DNA of 64,000 nt. Origin: Sheuella amnicola. Its GTDB lineage: Bacteria; Pseudomonadota; Gammaproteobacteria; Burkholderiales; Burkholderiaceae_B. Under the pieces are notes generated by a model. That model searched no databases, was not told where the DNA came from, and worked only from the letters and a program-made list of their open reading frames with translations. The translations under genes and the position numbers were made by a program. The DNA is taken from the NCBI RefSeq assembly GCF_010499255.1, contig NZ_JAAGRN010000002.1, forward strand, positions 124,001 to 188,000, given 5' to 3'. Shown here piece by piece: positions 29,623 through 39,699 of this stretch (position 1 is its first letter; each line of letters begins with the position of its first letter).

Positions 29623-31131
29623 ATGTCGACCGACTATCTAAAGCGTATTCTGACCTCCAAAGTGTATGACGTTGCTGTCGAAACACCACTGGAAATCGCG
29701 CCTCAGTTATCTGCACGAACCGGCAATACGATTCTACTCAAGCGTGAAGATACTCAGCCGGTTTTTAGTTTCAAATTACGGGGCGCCTACAACAAAATGG
29801 CGCATCTAAGCCCGCAGGCTTTGGCCAGAGGGGTCATAGCCGCGTCAGCAGGCAACCACGCCCAGGGCGTCGCCCTGTCAGCCCGTCGCCTGGGGTGCAA
29901 GGCCATGATCGTCATGCCCACCACCACCCCCCAAGTCAAAATCGATGCCGTTCGCGCATTGGGCGGTACCGTTGTGCTACATGGCGAAAGCTTTACAGAT
30001 GCTTACGAGCATGCAACTGAACTGGAAAAGAAGCACAAACTAACTTTTGTCCACCCCTTTGACGACCCGGATGTCATCGCCGGTCAGGGCACCATAGGCA
30101 TGGAAATCCTGCGACAGCACGCAGGTCCCATCGATGCTATTTTCGTTGCAATCGGAGGAGGCGGACTCATCAGCGGCATTGCGGCCTATGTCAAGCAATT
30201 ACGTCCTGAAATCAAGGTCATTGGCGTGCAGACCATCGATTCGGACGCAATGGCGCGTAGCGTCAAATCAGGACGACGCATCACACTGGCCGAGGTCGGA
30301 CTATTTTCTGACGGCACAGCCGTGAAACAAGTCGGAGTCGAAACATTTCGGCTGGCGCGAGAATACGTCGACGATTACGTTCTAGTGGATACCGACTCAA
30401 TCTGCGCGGCGCTCAAGGATGTATTCCAGGATACCCGTAGCGTGCTGGAGCCAGCAGGTGCGCTAGCACTGGCCGGTGCCAAACAATACGCACTGGACAA
30501 CAAACTTAAGGGCAAGACTCTGGTGGCGATCGCCTGCGGCGCAAACATGAACTTTGATCGGCTTAGATTCGTCGCGGAACGCGCCGAGGTCGGCGAAGAT
30601 CGGGAGGCCGTATTCGCCGTCACCCTTCCCGAACAACGCGGCAGCTTCAAAGCGCTTTGCCAGCTCGTAGGCAACCGCAACGTCACCGAATTCAACTATC
30701 GCATTTCAGACTCGGCCCTAGCACACGTTTTTGTCGGAATCCAAGTTCAAAGCCCCTCGGAACAAGACAAAATCGCAGCCAATTTTCGCAAAAATGGTTT
30801 CGCCACGCTGGATCTGACTCATGACGAAATGGCCAAGACCCATCTGCGCCACATGGTGGGGGGGCGATCGAGTCTAGCCAACAACGAGCTACTCTATAGA
30901 TTCGAGTTCCCTGAGCGGCCCGGGGCATTGATGCGCTTTTTGAACTCGATGAAACCGGACTGGAATATCAGCTTGTTTCACTACAGGAACCAGGGTGCCG
31001 ATTACGGCCAGATCCTGATTGGGATTCAAGTTCCTGCGGGAGACAAAAAAGCATTCAAGGCATTTTTGGATGAACTCGGCTACCCGCATTGGAACGAGAC
31101 CGACAATCCGGCTTACAAGTTATTTTTGTAA
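29623..31131 (+). CDS. ilvA: Threonine ammonia-lyase (biosynthetic) IlvA
   Basis: 502 aa from ATG 29623 with AGGA six bases upstream; a longer frame from 29578 is unlikely. The PLP lysine is K51 in FSFKLRGAYNKM. The phosphate-binding loop GGGGLISGIA and the DTRSVLEPAGALA segment are present. Two ACT-like regulatory repeats occupy about 325-502 (EQRGSFKALCQLVG; ERPGALMRFLNSMKPDWNISLFHYRNQG), so isoleucine feedback inhibition is expected. It converts threonine to 2-oxobutanoate. Confidence 0.97.
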   Translation: MSTDYLKRILTSKVYDVAVETPLEIAPQLSARTGNTILLKREDTQPVFSFKLRGAYNKMAHLSPQALARGVIAASAGNHAQGVALSARRLGCKAMIVMPTTTPQVKIDAVRALGGTVVLHGESFTDAYEHATELEKKHKLTFVHPFDDPDVIAGQGTIGMEILRQHAGPIDAIFVAIGGGGLISGIAAYVKQLRPEIKVIGVQTIDSDAMARSVKSGRRITLAEVGLFSDGTAVKQVGVETFRLAREYVDDYVLVDTDSICAALKDVFQDTRSVLEPAGALALAGAKQYALDNKLKGKTLVAIACGANMNFDRLRFVAERAEVGEDREAVFAVTLPEQRGSFKALCQLVGNRNVTEFNYRISDSALAHVFVGIQVQSPSEQDKIAANFRKNGFATLDLTHDEMAKTHLRHMVGGRSSLANNELLYRFEFPERPGALMRFLNSMKPDWNISLFHYRNQGADYGQILIGIQVPAGDKKAFKAFLDELGYPHWNETDNPAYKLFL

Positions 31132-31133
31132 AT

Positions 31134-31685
31134 CTACATTCGACAAATACTGAAAAACGGGGTCTCAGTCTTGGCGATTTCGGCAGAGCCTCCGAGTTCC
31201 GGCAAGTCGATAATCGCAGCTGCTTCAATCACGTTTCCGCCGAGTTTTTGAAGCAGCTTGATCGCTGCCAGCATTGTTCCTCCGGTCGCAACCAGATCAT
31301 CAATAATGAGTACGCGCTGCCCCGGCTTGACCGAGTCGGCATGCAATTCAACTGATGCCTCGCCGTATTCGAGCGAATAGGATTGACCAACAGTTTGAGA
31401 CGGCAGCTTGCCTTGCTTGCGCACCGGAACAAAGCCCACATTCAAGGCATAGGCGAGCGCGCTTCCGAAAATAAATCCGCGAGCGTCAATTCCCACAATC
31501 AGATCAAGACGCCGGCGCATATAACGGTAAACAAATAAATCGATCAGCGCCCTGAAAGCCAGCGGATCTTGAATCAGTGGCGTGATATCGCGAAACAATA
31601 TGCCGGGCTTAGGCCAGTCGGGCACATCACGGATTAAGCCGCGCACCAAATTCACTGTTTCGATCGAGGGATTTTGTGCATTCAT
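31134..31685 (-). CDS. apt: Adenine phosphoribosyltransferase
   Basis: 183 aa. The PRPP-binding motif [21 protein letters not shown] and the family opening ([22 protein letters not shown]) are intact, with [31 protein letters not shown] between. It salvages adenine to AMP in the cytosol. The ATG overlaps the purT stop by four bases, giving a purine pair purT-apt. It converges on ilvA with only two bases between stops and no terminator. Confidence 0.97.
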   Translation of the reverse strand: MNAQNPSIETVNLVRGLIRDVPDWPKPGILFRDITPLIQDPLAFRALIDLFVYRYMRRRLDLIVGIDARGFIFGSALAYALNVGFVPVRKQGKLPSQTVGQSYSLEYGEASVELHADSVKPGQRVLIIDDLVATGGTMLAAIKLLQKLGGNVIEAAAIIDLPELGGSAEIAKTETPFFSICRM

Positions 31686-32923
31686 TTGACAATTACACCG
31701 GATGAAACACGTTTCGCTTTGGCGCGCGCGGCGTCCACAGAATCCGCGAGCGCCAATCCAACCCCCATACGACGCTTTACAAATGACTCAGGCTTGCCGA
31801 ACAGACGTAAATCCGTCCCCGGTTCGTACAAAGCCTGCGCAACACCTTCAAATGAAACACTCTTGGCTTCTTTGCCACCATAAATCACGCTGCTTGCGGC
31901 AGGAGCGCGTAGCGTCGTATCGACAGGTAATCCCAACAGCGCCCGGGCATGCAGCTCGAATTCGTTTTGGAACTGGGAAATCAGCGTGACCAATCCGGTG
32001 TCATGCGGTCGCGGACTCACCTCGGAGAACCAAACATCATCTCCCGCGACGAAAAGCTCGACGCCAAAAACCCCTTGCCCACCCAACTCACCGGTCACTT
32101 TCAATGCGATCTCACGCGCCCGCAGAAGAGCCGTGGACGACATCGGCTGGGGTTGCCAACTTTCGACGTAATCGCCATCCACTTGCAAATGACCGATGGG
32201 CTCGCAAAATCTGGTTTCAATCCGGCCATCCGCCCCTACGGCACGAACCGTCAGCAGCGTAATTTCGTAATCAAAATCAATAAATCCCTCGACAATAACC
32301 TTTCCCGCGCCGACTCTTCCGCCCTCTTGAGCATACTTCCAGGCTTTTTCGATATCTTCCGGTCCGCGAAGCACGGACTGGCCTTTACCTGAAGAAGACA
32401 TGACAGGCTTGACCAGGCATGGAAATTTCACCACAGCAGTTGCTTGCGCGAGCTCTTCGACAGACTCGGCAAAGCGGTATGGGGATGTAGGCAAGACCAA
32501 TGTTTCTGCTGCCAGGCGCCGAATGCCCTCGCGGTTCATTGTCAATTGAGCGGCACGCGCAGTGGGGGTCACACGGGCCAATCCTGCGGCTTCGATTTCA
32601 GCAAGCACATCCGTTGCAATGGCTTCGATCTCGGGCACAATGATGTGCGGACGCTCTTGAGCGATCAATGCGCGCAACGCATCGCGATCCGTCATGGCAA
32701 TCACATGTGCCCGATGTGCGACCTGTTGACCCGGAGCATCGGCATATCGATCGACCGCGATCACCTCTACACCCAATCGTTGCAAAGCGATGATGACTTC
32801 TTTGCCAAGTTCGCCAGAACCAAGCAGCATGACGCGCAAACCCTTGTCCGACAGGGGCGTACCCAGAGCTGCGACAAAAGGTTGAACGGGGGTAGGCAAT
32901 ACGGAAGTCGAACTTGCTGTCAT
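31682..32923 (-). CDS. purT: Formate-dependent phosphoribosylglycinamide formyltransferase PurT
   Basis: 413 aa, ATP-grasp fold. The start [43 protein letters not shown] is typical, followed by [16 protein letters not shown] (ATP loop) and the metal-binding end [29 protein letters not shown]. It uses formate and ATP to make formyl-GAR in purine synthesis. ATG 32923 is preferred to the GTG at 32929 because AGGA is nine bases away rather than three. Confidence 0.97.
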   Translation of the reverse strand: MTASSTSVLPTPVQPFVAALGTPLSDKGLRVMLLGSGELGKEVIIALQRLGVEVIAVDRYADAPGQQVAHRAHVIAMTDRDALRALIAQERPHIIVPEIEAIATDVLAEIEAAGLARVTPTARAAQLTMNREGIRRLAAETLVLPTSPYRFAESVEELAQATAVVKFPCLVKPVMSSSGKGQSVLRGPEDIEKAWKYAQEGGRVGAGKVIVEGFIDFDYEITLLTVRAVGADGRIETRFCEPIGHLQVDGDYVESWQPQPMSSTALLRAREIALKVTGELGGQGVFGVELFVAGDDVWFSEVSPRPHDTGLVTLISQFQNEFELHARALLGLPVDTTLRAPAASSVIYGGKEAKSVSFEGVAQALYEPGTDLRLFGKPESFVKRRMGVGLALADSVDAARAKAKRVSSGVIVK

Positions 32924-33032
32924 ATACACACGTCCTATGCAGGAACCGGATCAAAATCAAACGCTCAGAGTGCCACACAGGCGAAGCGCGTGCAACTACC
33001 CGCACTCCTCGCGAACAGATTAAAATGAACTT

Positions 33033-34061
33033 ATGTCCTCCGCGCAACCTACCCTCAACCCATCTTCCCATCCAGCTCCGTTGGATGCGGATGAGCGTGC
33101 TCGAGCCGCCAAATCGGCGATGAATACCTTACAAGTTGAAGCGCAAGCAATCCTTGATCTTCAATTGCGCATAGGGGATGCCTTCGCCGACGCAGTCAAT
33201 TTCATGCTCGGGTGCAAAGGCCGTGTTGTAGTCTGCGGTCTGGGCAAAACCGGGCATGTCGGCCGTAAAATTGCCGCTACGCTAGCATCCACGGGCACAC
33301 CATCCTTTTTTCTACATGCCGCCGAAGCCGTTCATGGGGATATCGGCATGATAGGTTCGCAGGATTTACTGATTGCATTGTCTTATTCCGGTGCAGGTCA
33401 GGAACTGCTCACCATTCTTCCTGCCGCCCACAGGCTGGGGATTAAAGTCATCTCCATGACCGGCAACCCCCAATCCGAGCTTGCACGCCTATCGGACGTA
33501 CACATTGATGTCAGTGTCGCGCATGAAGCCTGCCCGCTTAATCTTGCCCCCACTTCAAGCACAACGGCGTGTCTGGCCATGGGAGACGCGCTAGCGGTGG
33601 CTTGCTTGCAAGCCCGTGGCTTCGGAGCGGACGATTTCGCCAGATCCCACCCCGGAGGTGCGCTAGGACGCAAGTTGCTGACTCGGGTCTCGGACATCAT
33701 GCGCCAGGGAGACGCACTGCCTCGCGTCACTGAGGACGCCACTATTTTTAACGCACTCGAAGAAATTTCCCGAAAGGGAATGGGCATGACCGCCGTTGTT
33801 GCCCCTTCCGGAAAAGCCGTTGGCATTTTTACCGACGGCGATTTACGCCGTCTGATTGAGCGGTGTGGCGATATTCGCCAGTTATCTATTCGTGATGGCA
33901 TGCACCCGAACCCGCGACATATTTCCTCTGATGCGCTCGCAGTTGATGCGGCAGTGATCATGGATGAACACCGGTTAAATCAGATGCTGGTCGCCGATGG
34001 AGACGGCAGGTTGATTGGCGCTTTGCATATGCATGACCTGATGGCTGCAAAAGTTGTCTGA
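33033..34061 (+). CDS. kdsD: D-arabinose 5-phosphate isomerase KdsD (KpsF/GutQ family)
   Basis: 342 aa. The SIS domain is at about 45-180 (VVCGLGKTGHVGRKIAATLASTGTPSFFLHAAEAVHGDIGMI), followed by two CBS repeats (about 215-340; GMTAVVAPSGKAVGIFTDGDLRRLIE). It isomerises ribulose 5-phosphate to arabinose 5-phosphate, the first step to Kdo. No RBS precedes the ATG. A TAAAAT hexamer ends seven bases before it, so a leaderless or very short-leader transcript is possible. It heads a kdsD-kdsC-lptCAB string. Confidence 0.95.
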   Translation: MSSAQPTLNPSSHPAPLDADERARAAKSAMNTLQVEAQAILDLQLRIGDAFADAVNFMLGCKGRVVVCGLGKTGHVGRKIAATLASTGTPSFFLHAAEAVHGDIGMIGSQDLLIALSYSGAGQELLTILPAAHRLGIKVISMTGNPQSELARLSDVHIDVSVAHEACPLNLAPTSSTTACLAMGDALAVACLQARGFGADDFARSHPGGALGRKLLTRVSDIMRQGDALPRVTEDATIFNALEEISRKGMGMTAVVAPSGKAVGIFTDGDLRRLIERCGDIRQLSIRDGMHPNPRHISSDALAVDAAVIMDEHRLNQMLVADGDGRLIGALHMHDLMAAKVV

Positions 34062-34073
34062 GTCGATTACGAA

Positions 34074-34673
34074 ATGAACAAAATTCAACCTTTCCCCCAC
34101 CCTGCCGAAGCGCTTGTTCTGGCGCGCATTGCCGAACCTTTGCGCAAACGCCTTTCGCACCTGCGCATGATGGTGTTCGACGTGGATGGAGTCCTGACCG
34201 ATGGTAGCCTTTATTACGGTGACCAAGGTGAAGTGTTCAAGCGCTTTCATTCACTCGATGGTCACGGGCTAAAAATGTTGCAGATCAGCGGCATCAAAGT
34301 TGCACTCGTCACAGGCCGTGAAGGCCCCATCGTGGACCGACGCGCAGCCGAACTCGGCCTAGGCGATGTCATGCAAAACGTGCGAGACAAAGGGGCAGCA
34401 CTACTCAGCCTGGCAGCCAAACACCGTATCGAGCTTGAGCACATCGGCTTCATGGGCGACGATCTGATTGACGTACCCGCAATGCAACGCGCCGGGTTTG
34501 CCGCTACGGTGCCCGATGCCCCTGCCTACATCGCTCAGGCGGCGCATTGGGTTGCCACCCGCAGCGGTGGCATGGGAGCGGCTCGCGAATGTTGCGACCT
34601 GATATTGGCTTCGCAACAAAAGCTCGGCGGTTTTTTTCAACCGGGCCGGCTTGGCACCGGTGCGGTTCAATAA
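34074..34673 (+). CDS. kdsC: 3-deoxy-D-manno-octulosonate 8-phosphate phosphatase KdsC
   Basis: 199 aa, compact HAD phosphatase without a cap domain. Nucleophile and acid are D36 and D38 in MMVFDVDGVLTDGSLYYGDQGE. Motif II is ALVTGREG, and motif III/IV is GFMGDDLIDVPAM. It releases Kdo from Kdo-8-P. It is 12 bases after kdsD and 9 before lptC, in one operon. Confidence 0.96.
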   Translation: MNKIQPFPHPAEALVLARIAEPLRKRLSHLRMMVFDVDGVLTDGSLYYGDQGEVFKRFHSLDGHGLKMLQISGIKVALVTGREGPIVDRRAAELGLGDVMQNVRDKGAALLSLAAKHRIELEHIGFMGDDLIDVPAMQRAGFAATVPDAPAYIAQAAHWVATRSGGMGAARECCDLILASQQKLGGFFQPGRLGTGAVQ

Positions 34674-34682
34674 CAACGAACA

Positions 34683-35312
34683 ATGAAAGAAAAATTCTCG
34701 ATCTTCTTTACGTTCGCGATACTGATCATTCTTGTGATGGGAACATGGTGGGCGGCCGAATACGCGGAACGAGCCGTTGAAATCGATCCGCCGAGCAAGA
34801 ACACACATGAAATGGATAACTGGGCTGTCAATCCCGTTATCCTGCGCACAAACATGCTCGGTCAAGTCATCACCAGACTTGAAGGAGACCGGATGGAGCA
34901 TTTTCCGGACGATGATTCGTACGATGTAGATGCACCCCGCGCCTTTTCCCTTCGCCCGGAAAACCCCCTGACTGTCGGCACCGCCAAAGCTGCCACGATC
35001 TACGATGAAGGCGACAGAATCATCATGAAAGGCGATGCGGTACTGTTGCGACTCGGTGATGTGAATCATCAGCCATTGAATTTTCGTAGCGATATCATCA
35101 CGATTCTGGTCAAGGAAGATATTAGCTACACCGATCTTCCAGGCATTGCCATCAATGGACGTTCCCGCTTAAACGGAATAGGAATGCTCTACAACAATGC
35201 CACCCGCGAGATTGACGTGTTTAAATCGTCAGATATGGATATCGCGCCCAAAGATAGAAAAGACTCTCAAGTAGGCGCTAAACCTGCAGCCGGCAAAACA
35301 GGAAAACCATGA
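34683..35312 (+). CDS. lptC: LPS export system inner-membrane protein LptC
   Basis: 209 aa. A single N-terminal membrane helix (about 6-25) is followed by a periplasmic beta-jellyroll domain (NWAVNPVILRTNMLGQVITRLEGDRMEHFPDDDSYDVDAPRA). LptC receives LPS from LptB2FG and passes it to LptA. The C-terminal 30 residues are charged and probably disordered. Its TGA overlaps the lptA ATG. Confidence 0.92.
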   Translation: MKEKFSIFFTFAILIILVMGTWWAAEYAERAVEIDPPSKNTHEMDNWAVNPVILRTNMLGQVITRLEGDRMEHFPDDDSYDVDAPRAFSLRPENPLTVGTAKAATIYDEGDRIIMKGDAVLLRLGDVNHQPLNFRSDIITILVKEDISYTDLPGIAINGRSRLNGIGMLYNNATREIDVFKSSDMDIAPKDRKDSQVGAKPAAGKTGKP

Positions 35313-35941
35313 CCCAATATTTCACGCATCGCACGCTCGGACTTCTTTTCGCGACTGCAATTGCGCTGGGAGCTTTCGAGGCTTACGCTCAAAAAACTGG
35401 TTCCAAAACTCCCACAAGCCAGGAAGAGCCTAGTACGCAAATCCTTTCCGACACTTTGCACTATGACGATGTCAAACGTGAAAGCACCTTCACCGGAAAT
35501 GTCGTCATGACACGAGGGCTGATGACACTAAACTCCGATAAATTGGTTCTGAATGAAGATGCTGAAGGCTTCCAGTTTGGTGTGGCAACCGTTGCTCCCG
35601 GCAAACGCGTCTTTATTCGCCAGGATCGCCCTGAAAACTTCGAAGTCATCGAGGGGATTGGGCAGGTAGGCGAATACAACGGCAAGGATGAAACCTTCGA
35701 TCTCATCGGTCAGGCAGTAGTCACCCGGTTTATCTGCGGAAAAAAATTCGATAACGTGAGCGGGCAGAAAGTTCGGTACTACCAGAAAACGGATACTTAT
35801 GAAGCCTATTCAGGTCCGGATTCGGTTAATCCCGGAGGTCGTGTCCGTTCCGTTGCACAACCTCGTGCCAGAGCTGAAGCGGCTGTTGCCGAATGCAAAG
35901 CCAGACAGGGTACTGCCCCAGCACCTGCCCCCACACGTTAA
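35309..35941 (+). CDS. lptA: LPS transport periplasmic protein LptA
   Basis: 210 aa. The signal peptide ends around EAYA|QKT, then comes the OstA-like jellyroll ([39 protein letters not shown]), which forms the bridge carrying LPS across the periplasm. The Ala/Pro-rich C-terminus is dispensable-looking. The ATG overlaps the lptC stop by four bases. Confidence 0.93.
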   Translation: MTQYFTHRTLGLLFATAIALGAFEAYAQKTGSKTPTSQEEPSTQILSDTLHYDDVKRESTFTGNVVMTRGLMTLNSDKLVLNEDAEGFQFGVATVAPGKRVFIRQDRPENFEVIEGIGQVGEYNGKDETFDLIGQAVVTRFICGKKFDNVSGQKVRYYQKTDTYEAYSGPDSVNPGGRVRSVAQPRARAEAAVAECKARQGTAPAPAPTR

Positions 35942-35975
35942 ATCTTCAACCACCGCACAAACACAATACCTTCGC

Positions 35976-36764
<789 letters not shown>

Positions 36765-36770
36765 ACGATT

Positions 36771-36800
36771 GCCTGACCTCAATCCGAGGTCAGGCGTTTT
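36771..36800 (+). terminator. Intrinsic terminator after lptB
   Basis: GCCTGACCTC (36771-36780), loop AATCC, GAGGTCAGGC (36786-36795), then GTTTT. It is a 10-bp perfect stem ending the kds-lpt operon. The remaining bases up to the hpf start hold a promoter candidate and no gene other than a nine-codon frame. Confidence 0.85.
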
Positions 36801-36866
36801 GCTGCGCCGCACCTAAAGATGCGTCAAGTTTTTTTGTAATAAATCGTTATTTGGATTTATTGCCTC

Positions 36867-36894
36867 TTGCATTCTGCCAATAAGTCACTACACT
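36867..36894 (+). promoter_or_regulatory. Candidate sigma-70-type promoter for hpf
   Basis: TTGCAT (36867-36872), 16-base spacer, TACACT (36889-36894); four of six matches in each hexamer. Transcription would begin near 36901, giving a leader of about 80 bases. Confidence 0.35.
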
Positions 36895-36982
36895 TAAATC
36901 ATGACAACAGAAATTGAGGAGTTTGCCTAACTGTCCGTACCGCGCATCCGCGCACCCCTTTCCTCTTTTATGGAGATTATTC

Positions 36983-37309
36983 ATGAACCTGAGCATTACT
37001 GGTCACCATCTTGAGGTCACTCCCGCGATTCGGGAATATATCCAGACAAAAATGGCTCGCGTCCTGCGACATTTTGATCACGTCATCAACACACAGGTCA
37101 TGCTATCGGTTGAGCCTCTCAAACACCGAGCTGAAATCACGTTACATCTAAGCGGCAAGGACATCCATTGCGAAGCCATGGAAGAAAACCTTTATGCCTC
37201 GATTGATCTGCTCGTCGACAAAATCGACCGCAAAGTCATCCAGCATAAAAACCGCACCCAAAACCACGCGCATATCGCCGTGAAACGACAGGTATTTGAG
37301 GCAGCCTGA
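36983..37309 (+). CDS. hpf: Ribosome hibernation promoting factor (short form) HPF/RaiA
   Basis: 108 aa from ATG 36983 with GGAG nine bases upstream. The S30AE fold is recognisable: MNLSITGHHLEVTPAIREYIQTKMARVLRHFDHV...DLLVDKIDRKVIQHKNR. It binds the 30S decoding region and silences ribosomes in stationary phase. It lacks the C-terminal extension of long HPF. A longer frame from 36914 is unlikely. It has its own terminator. Confidence 0.94.
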   Translation: MNLSITGHHLEVTPAIREYIQTKMARVLRHFDHVINTQVMLSVEPLKHRAEITLHLSGKDIHCEAMEENLYASIDLLVDKIDRKVIQHKNRTQNHAHIAVKRQVFEAA

Positions 37310-37319
37310 TCGTCAAAAT

Positions 37320-37342
37320 CACCCGCCCACCGGCGGGTGTTT
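37320..37342 (+). terminator. Intrinsic terminator after hpf
   Basis: CACCCGCC (37320-37327), loop CACC, GGCGGGTG (37332-37339), then TTT. The 8-bp G+C-rich stem starts 11 bases after the hpf stop and isolates ptsN transcriptionally. Confidence 0.78.
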
Positions 37343-37389
37343 CAATTTGAATCCATTAAATTTCCCTGCAGTTCTATTGCGCCGCATCA

Positions 37390-37402
37390 TATAATCGGGA
37401 CA
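37390..37402 (+). promoter_or_regulatory. Consensus -10 element placing the ptsN transcript start on its ATG
   Basis: TATAAT (37390-37395) is a perfect -10, and its expected start site, six to seven bases on, coincides with the A of the ptsN ATG at 37402. No RBS lies between them (only CGGGAC). The -35 region (around 37366-37372, CTGCAGT) is poor. The arrangement suggests a leaderless mRNA. Confidence 0.5.
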
Positions 37403-37866
37403 TGAAACTCTTGTCGCGAATTTTGCCGGCGAGCAATATCGTGCTGGATCTATCCGTATCCAGCAAGAAGCGCGCTTTTGAACAAGCCGGTCTGCTCTTC
37501 GAAAACAACAACGGTCTTGAACGTGCCGCTGTGTTCGACAGTTTGTTTGCTCGTGAAAAACTCGGCTCAACCGGGTTGGGAGAGGGCGTGGCTGTCCCTC
37601 ATGGGCGAGTCAAGGGCATTTCCCAAAGCGTGGCCGCATTTGTGCGTCTGGACCGCGCGGTCCCTTTCGACGCGCCCGATGGAAAACCGGTCAATTTGAT
37701 GCTTTTTTTGATGGCGCCGGAAAACGCAGCGCAACAACATCTGGATATACTTGCCGAATTAGCCGAATTGCTTTCTGATGACGCTTTGCGTGCGCGACTT
37801 TTGCTCGAAACCGATCCTTTAGTCGTGCACAAACTCCTTACGAGCAGCCGCCCTTCAAACGACTGA
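37402..37866 (+). CDS. ptsN: PTS-Ntr EIIA protein PtsN
   Basis: 154 aa. The PTS EIIA type-2 fold has phospho-histidine H67 in [15 protein letters not shown]. It regulates nitrogen, potassium and carbon functions by its phosphorylation state rather than transporting sugars. It is followed after 32 bases by hprK, the usual betaproteobacterial pairing. It appears to lack a 5' leader. Confidence 0.95.
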   Translation: MKLLSRILPASNIVLDLSVSSKKRAFEQAGLLFENNNGLERAAVFDSLFAREKLGSTGLGEGVAVPHGRVKGISQSVAAFVRLDRAVPFDAPDGKPVNLMLFLMAPENAAQQHLDILAELAELLSDDALRARLLLETDPLVVHKLLTSSRPSND

Positions 37867-37898
37867 CGCGTCACCACCCCACCTTTCACGGAGTCTAT

Positions 37899-38825
37899 AT
37901 GCTGACGGTGCAGGACCTGGTCGATGACAATACGGACGACATCACCTTCGCATGGATTGCCGGGCAATCCGCGGCCGACCGGCTGATTCCCGACAATGGC
38001 ATGGCCGCTGCCGATCTGATCGGGCACTTGAACCTGATACACCCCACGCGCATACAAGTCTTCGGTCGCGAGGAAATGGACTACTACACCCGGTTCGATT
38101 TGAAACGCCGGGTTAGGCAAGTGGATGAATTGCTAGCGGGCGGCGTACCGGCCATTCTCATTGCGGACGGCTTGCCTGCGACAGAGGATTTGATCGAGCA
38201 TTGTGAACTCAATCACGTTCCACTACTGAGCACCACAAAGCCAGCTGCCGAATTAATCGACTTGCTTCGAATTTATCTTGGCCGACGGCTTGCGCCAACG
38301 ACGACCGTGCATGGCGTTTTTATGGATGTTTTGGGATTGGGCGTACTCATCACAGGCGAATCAGGTTTGGGTAAAAGTGAGCTTGCACTCGAACTGATTT
38401 CACGCGGACACGGCTTGGTTGCGGACGATGCGGTCGAGCTTTCACGCACATCACCTAATGTCATCGACGGACATTGTCCGCCCTTGTTGCAAAATATGTT
38501 GGAAGTTCGCGGTCTGGGCTTACTGAATATCCGAACCATTTTCGGCGAGACATCTGTGCGGCGAAAAATGAAACTAAAACTCATCGTGCACCTAGTTCGC
38601 GCGACAGCACAGGACAAATTCGAACGACTGCCTTTACAGGACATGACTCAGGAGATGCTGGGATGTCCGATTCGAAAGGTCATGCTTCAGGTCGCTGCCG
38701 GACGCAATTTGGCCGTATTGGTTGAGGCTGCGGTACGCAATACGATTCTCCAACTACGCGGGATCGACACGTTGACTGAATTCATGGAAAGGCAAGCTCA
38801 GGCTATCGCGCAGGGGACGACCTGA
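37899..38825 (+). CDS. hprK: HPr kinase/phosphorylase HprK
   Basis: 308 aa. The P-loop is GESGLGKS at 153-160, followed by [44 protein letters not shown], the HprK signature for bifunctional Ser-HPr kinase/phosphorylase. The N-terminal domain (1-130) has the Rossmann-like HprK_N fold. It phosphorylates HPr/NPr on serine and links carbon status to PTS-Ntr. It abuts rapZ with one base between. Confidence 0.96.
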   Translation: MLTVQDLVDDNTDDITFAWIAGQSAADRLIPDNGMAAADLIGHLNLIHPTRIQVFGREEMDYYTRFDLKRRVRQVDELLAGGVPAILIADGLPATEDLIEHCELNHVPLLSTTKPAAELIDLLRIYLGRRLAPTTTVHGVFMDVLGLGVLITGESGLGKSELALELISRGHGLVADDAVELSRTSPNVIDGHCPPLLQNMLEVRGLGLLNIRTIFGETSVRRKMKLKLIVHLVRATAQDKFERLPLQDMTQEMLGCPIRKVMLQVAAGRNLAVLVEAAVRNTILQLRGIDTLTEFMERQAQAIAQGTT

Positions 38826-38826
38826 A

Positions 38827-39699
38827 ATGATCGAGCTCAACGTTGTCTTGTTAACAGGCATTTCGGGTTCCGGAAAATCCGTCGCTTTACGTATGCTTGA
38901 AGACTCCGGTTACACATGCGTCGATAATTTGCCGGTCAGGTTTTTGCATGAATTCATCGCATCGATGCGACATGATGGTACCGAGCGTGTGGCAGTTGCT
39001 ATCGATGCGCGATCGCCCGGCGAACTAAATGAATTGCCTGACGTGCTGACCGCACTGCGCGCAATGGGGACGCATCTGCGGGTTGTATTTTTGGATGCGG
39101 ACGATGCCACACTTTCGCAACGATACTCCGAATCCCGTCGCCGGCACCCTTTGTCGGACAGACTCAGCGCCTCGGGTACTGTGCCAAGCCTATTAGACTG
39201 CATTACTCATGAACGAGAGCTTCTCGACTCCCTGCGTAGCCAGTCTCACGTCGTTGACACATCCGGCTTGATGCCGGGGCAATTACGTGCATGGATTCGC
39301 GAACTGGTTCAAGCCGATCGTGGCCCGCTTACTCTGACATTCGAATCTTTCGCCTTTAAAAATGGTGTCCCGCGCGATGCCGATCTTGTGTTCGATGTTC
39401 GCTGCCTACCCAATCCTCATTACGACCCAACGCTTCGTCCTTTGACCGGACGCGACAAGCCGGTCGCCGACTGGTTATCAAGCTTTGACGATGTCAATGC
39501 CATGATTGATGATATCGAATCGTTTATTCGTAAATGGCTGCCTCGCTACATAGAGGATACGCGCAGCTACTTGACCGTTGCGATCGGCTGCACCGGCGGA
39601 AAGCATAGATCTGTTTACATTGTGCAAGCTTTGGGCGAGCGATTTACCGAACACCGCCCACTGCTCGTGCGTCACCGCAATCGACCAGAGTTTGAATGA
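38827..39699 (+). CDS. rapZ: RNase adapter protein RapZ
   Basis: 290 aa. Walker A is GISGSGKS at 11-18. The C-terminal domain carries the conserved DVRCLPNPHYDPTLRPLTG and SYLTVAIGCTGGKHRSVYIVQAL motifs. In enterobacteria RapZ guides RNase E to GlmZ; in betaproteobacteria it accompanies ptsN-hprK and its target is less clear. It overlaps rlpA by four bases (ATGA). Confidence 0.95.
   Translation: MIELNVVLLTGISGSGKSVALRMLEDSGYTCVDNLPVRFLHEFIASMRHDGTERVAVAIDARSPGELNELPDVLTALRAMGTHLRVVFLDADDATLSQRYSESRRRHPLSDRLSASGTVPSLLDCITHERELLDSLRSQSHVVDTSGLMPGQLRAWIRELVQADRGPLTLTFESFAFKNGVPRDADLVFDVRCLPNPHYDPTLRPLTGRDKPVADWLSSFDDVNAMIDDIESFIRKWLPRYIEDTRSYLTVAIGCTGGKHRSVYIVQALGERFTEHRPLLVRHRNRPEFE

Noticed and set aside
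32444-33028. Plus-strand open frame of 194 codons upstream of kdsD
   Set aside because: It is antisense to the ATP-grasp domain of purT and ends at the kdsD promoter; no domain seen.
35799-35975. Longer lptB frame overlapping lptA
   Set aside because: It would overlap the lptA coding region by about 140 bases and add residues not found in LptB.
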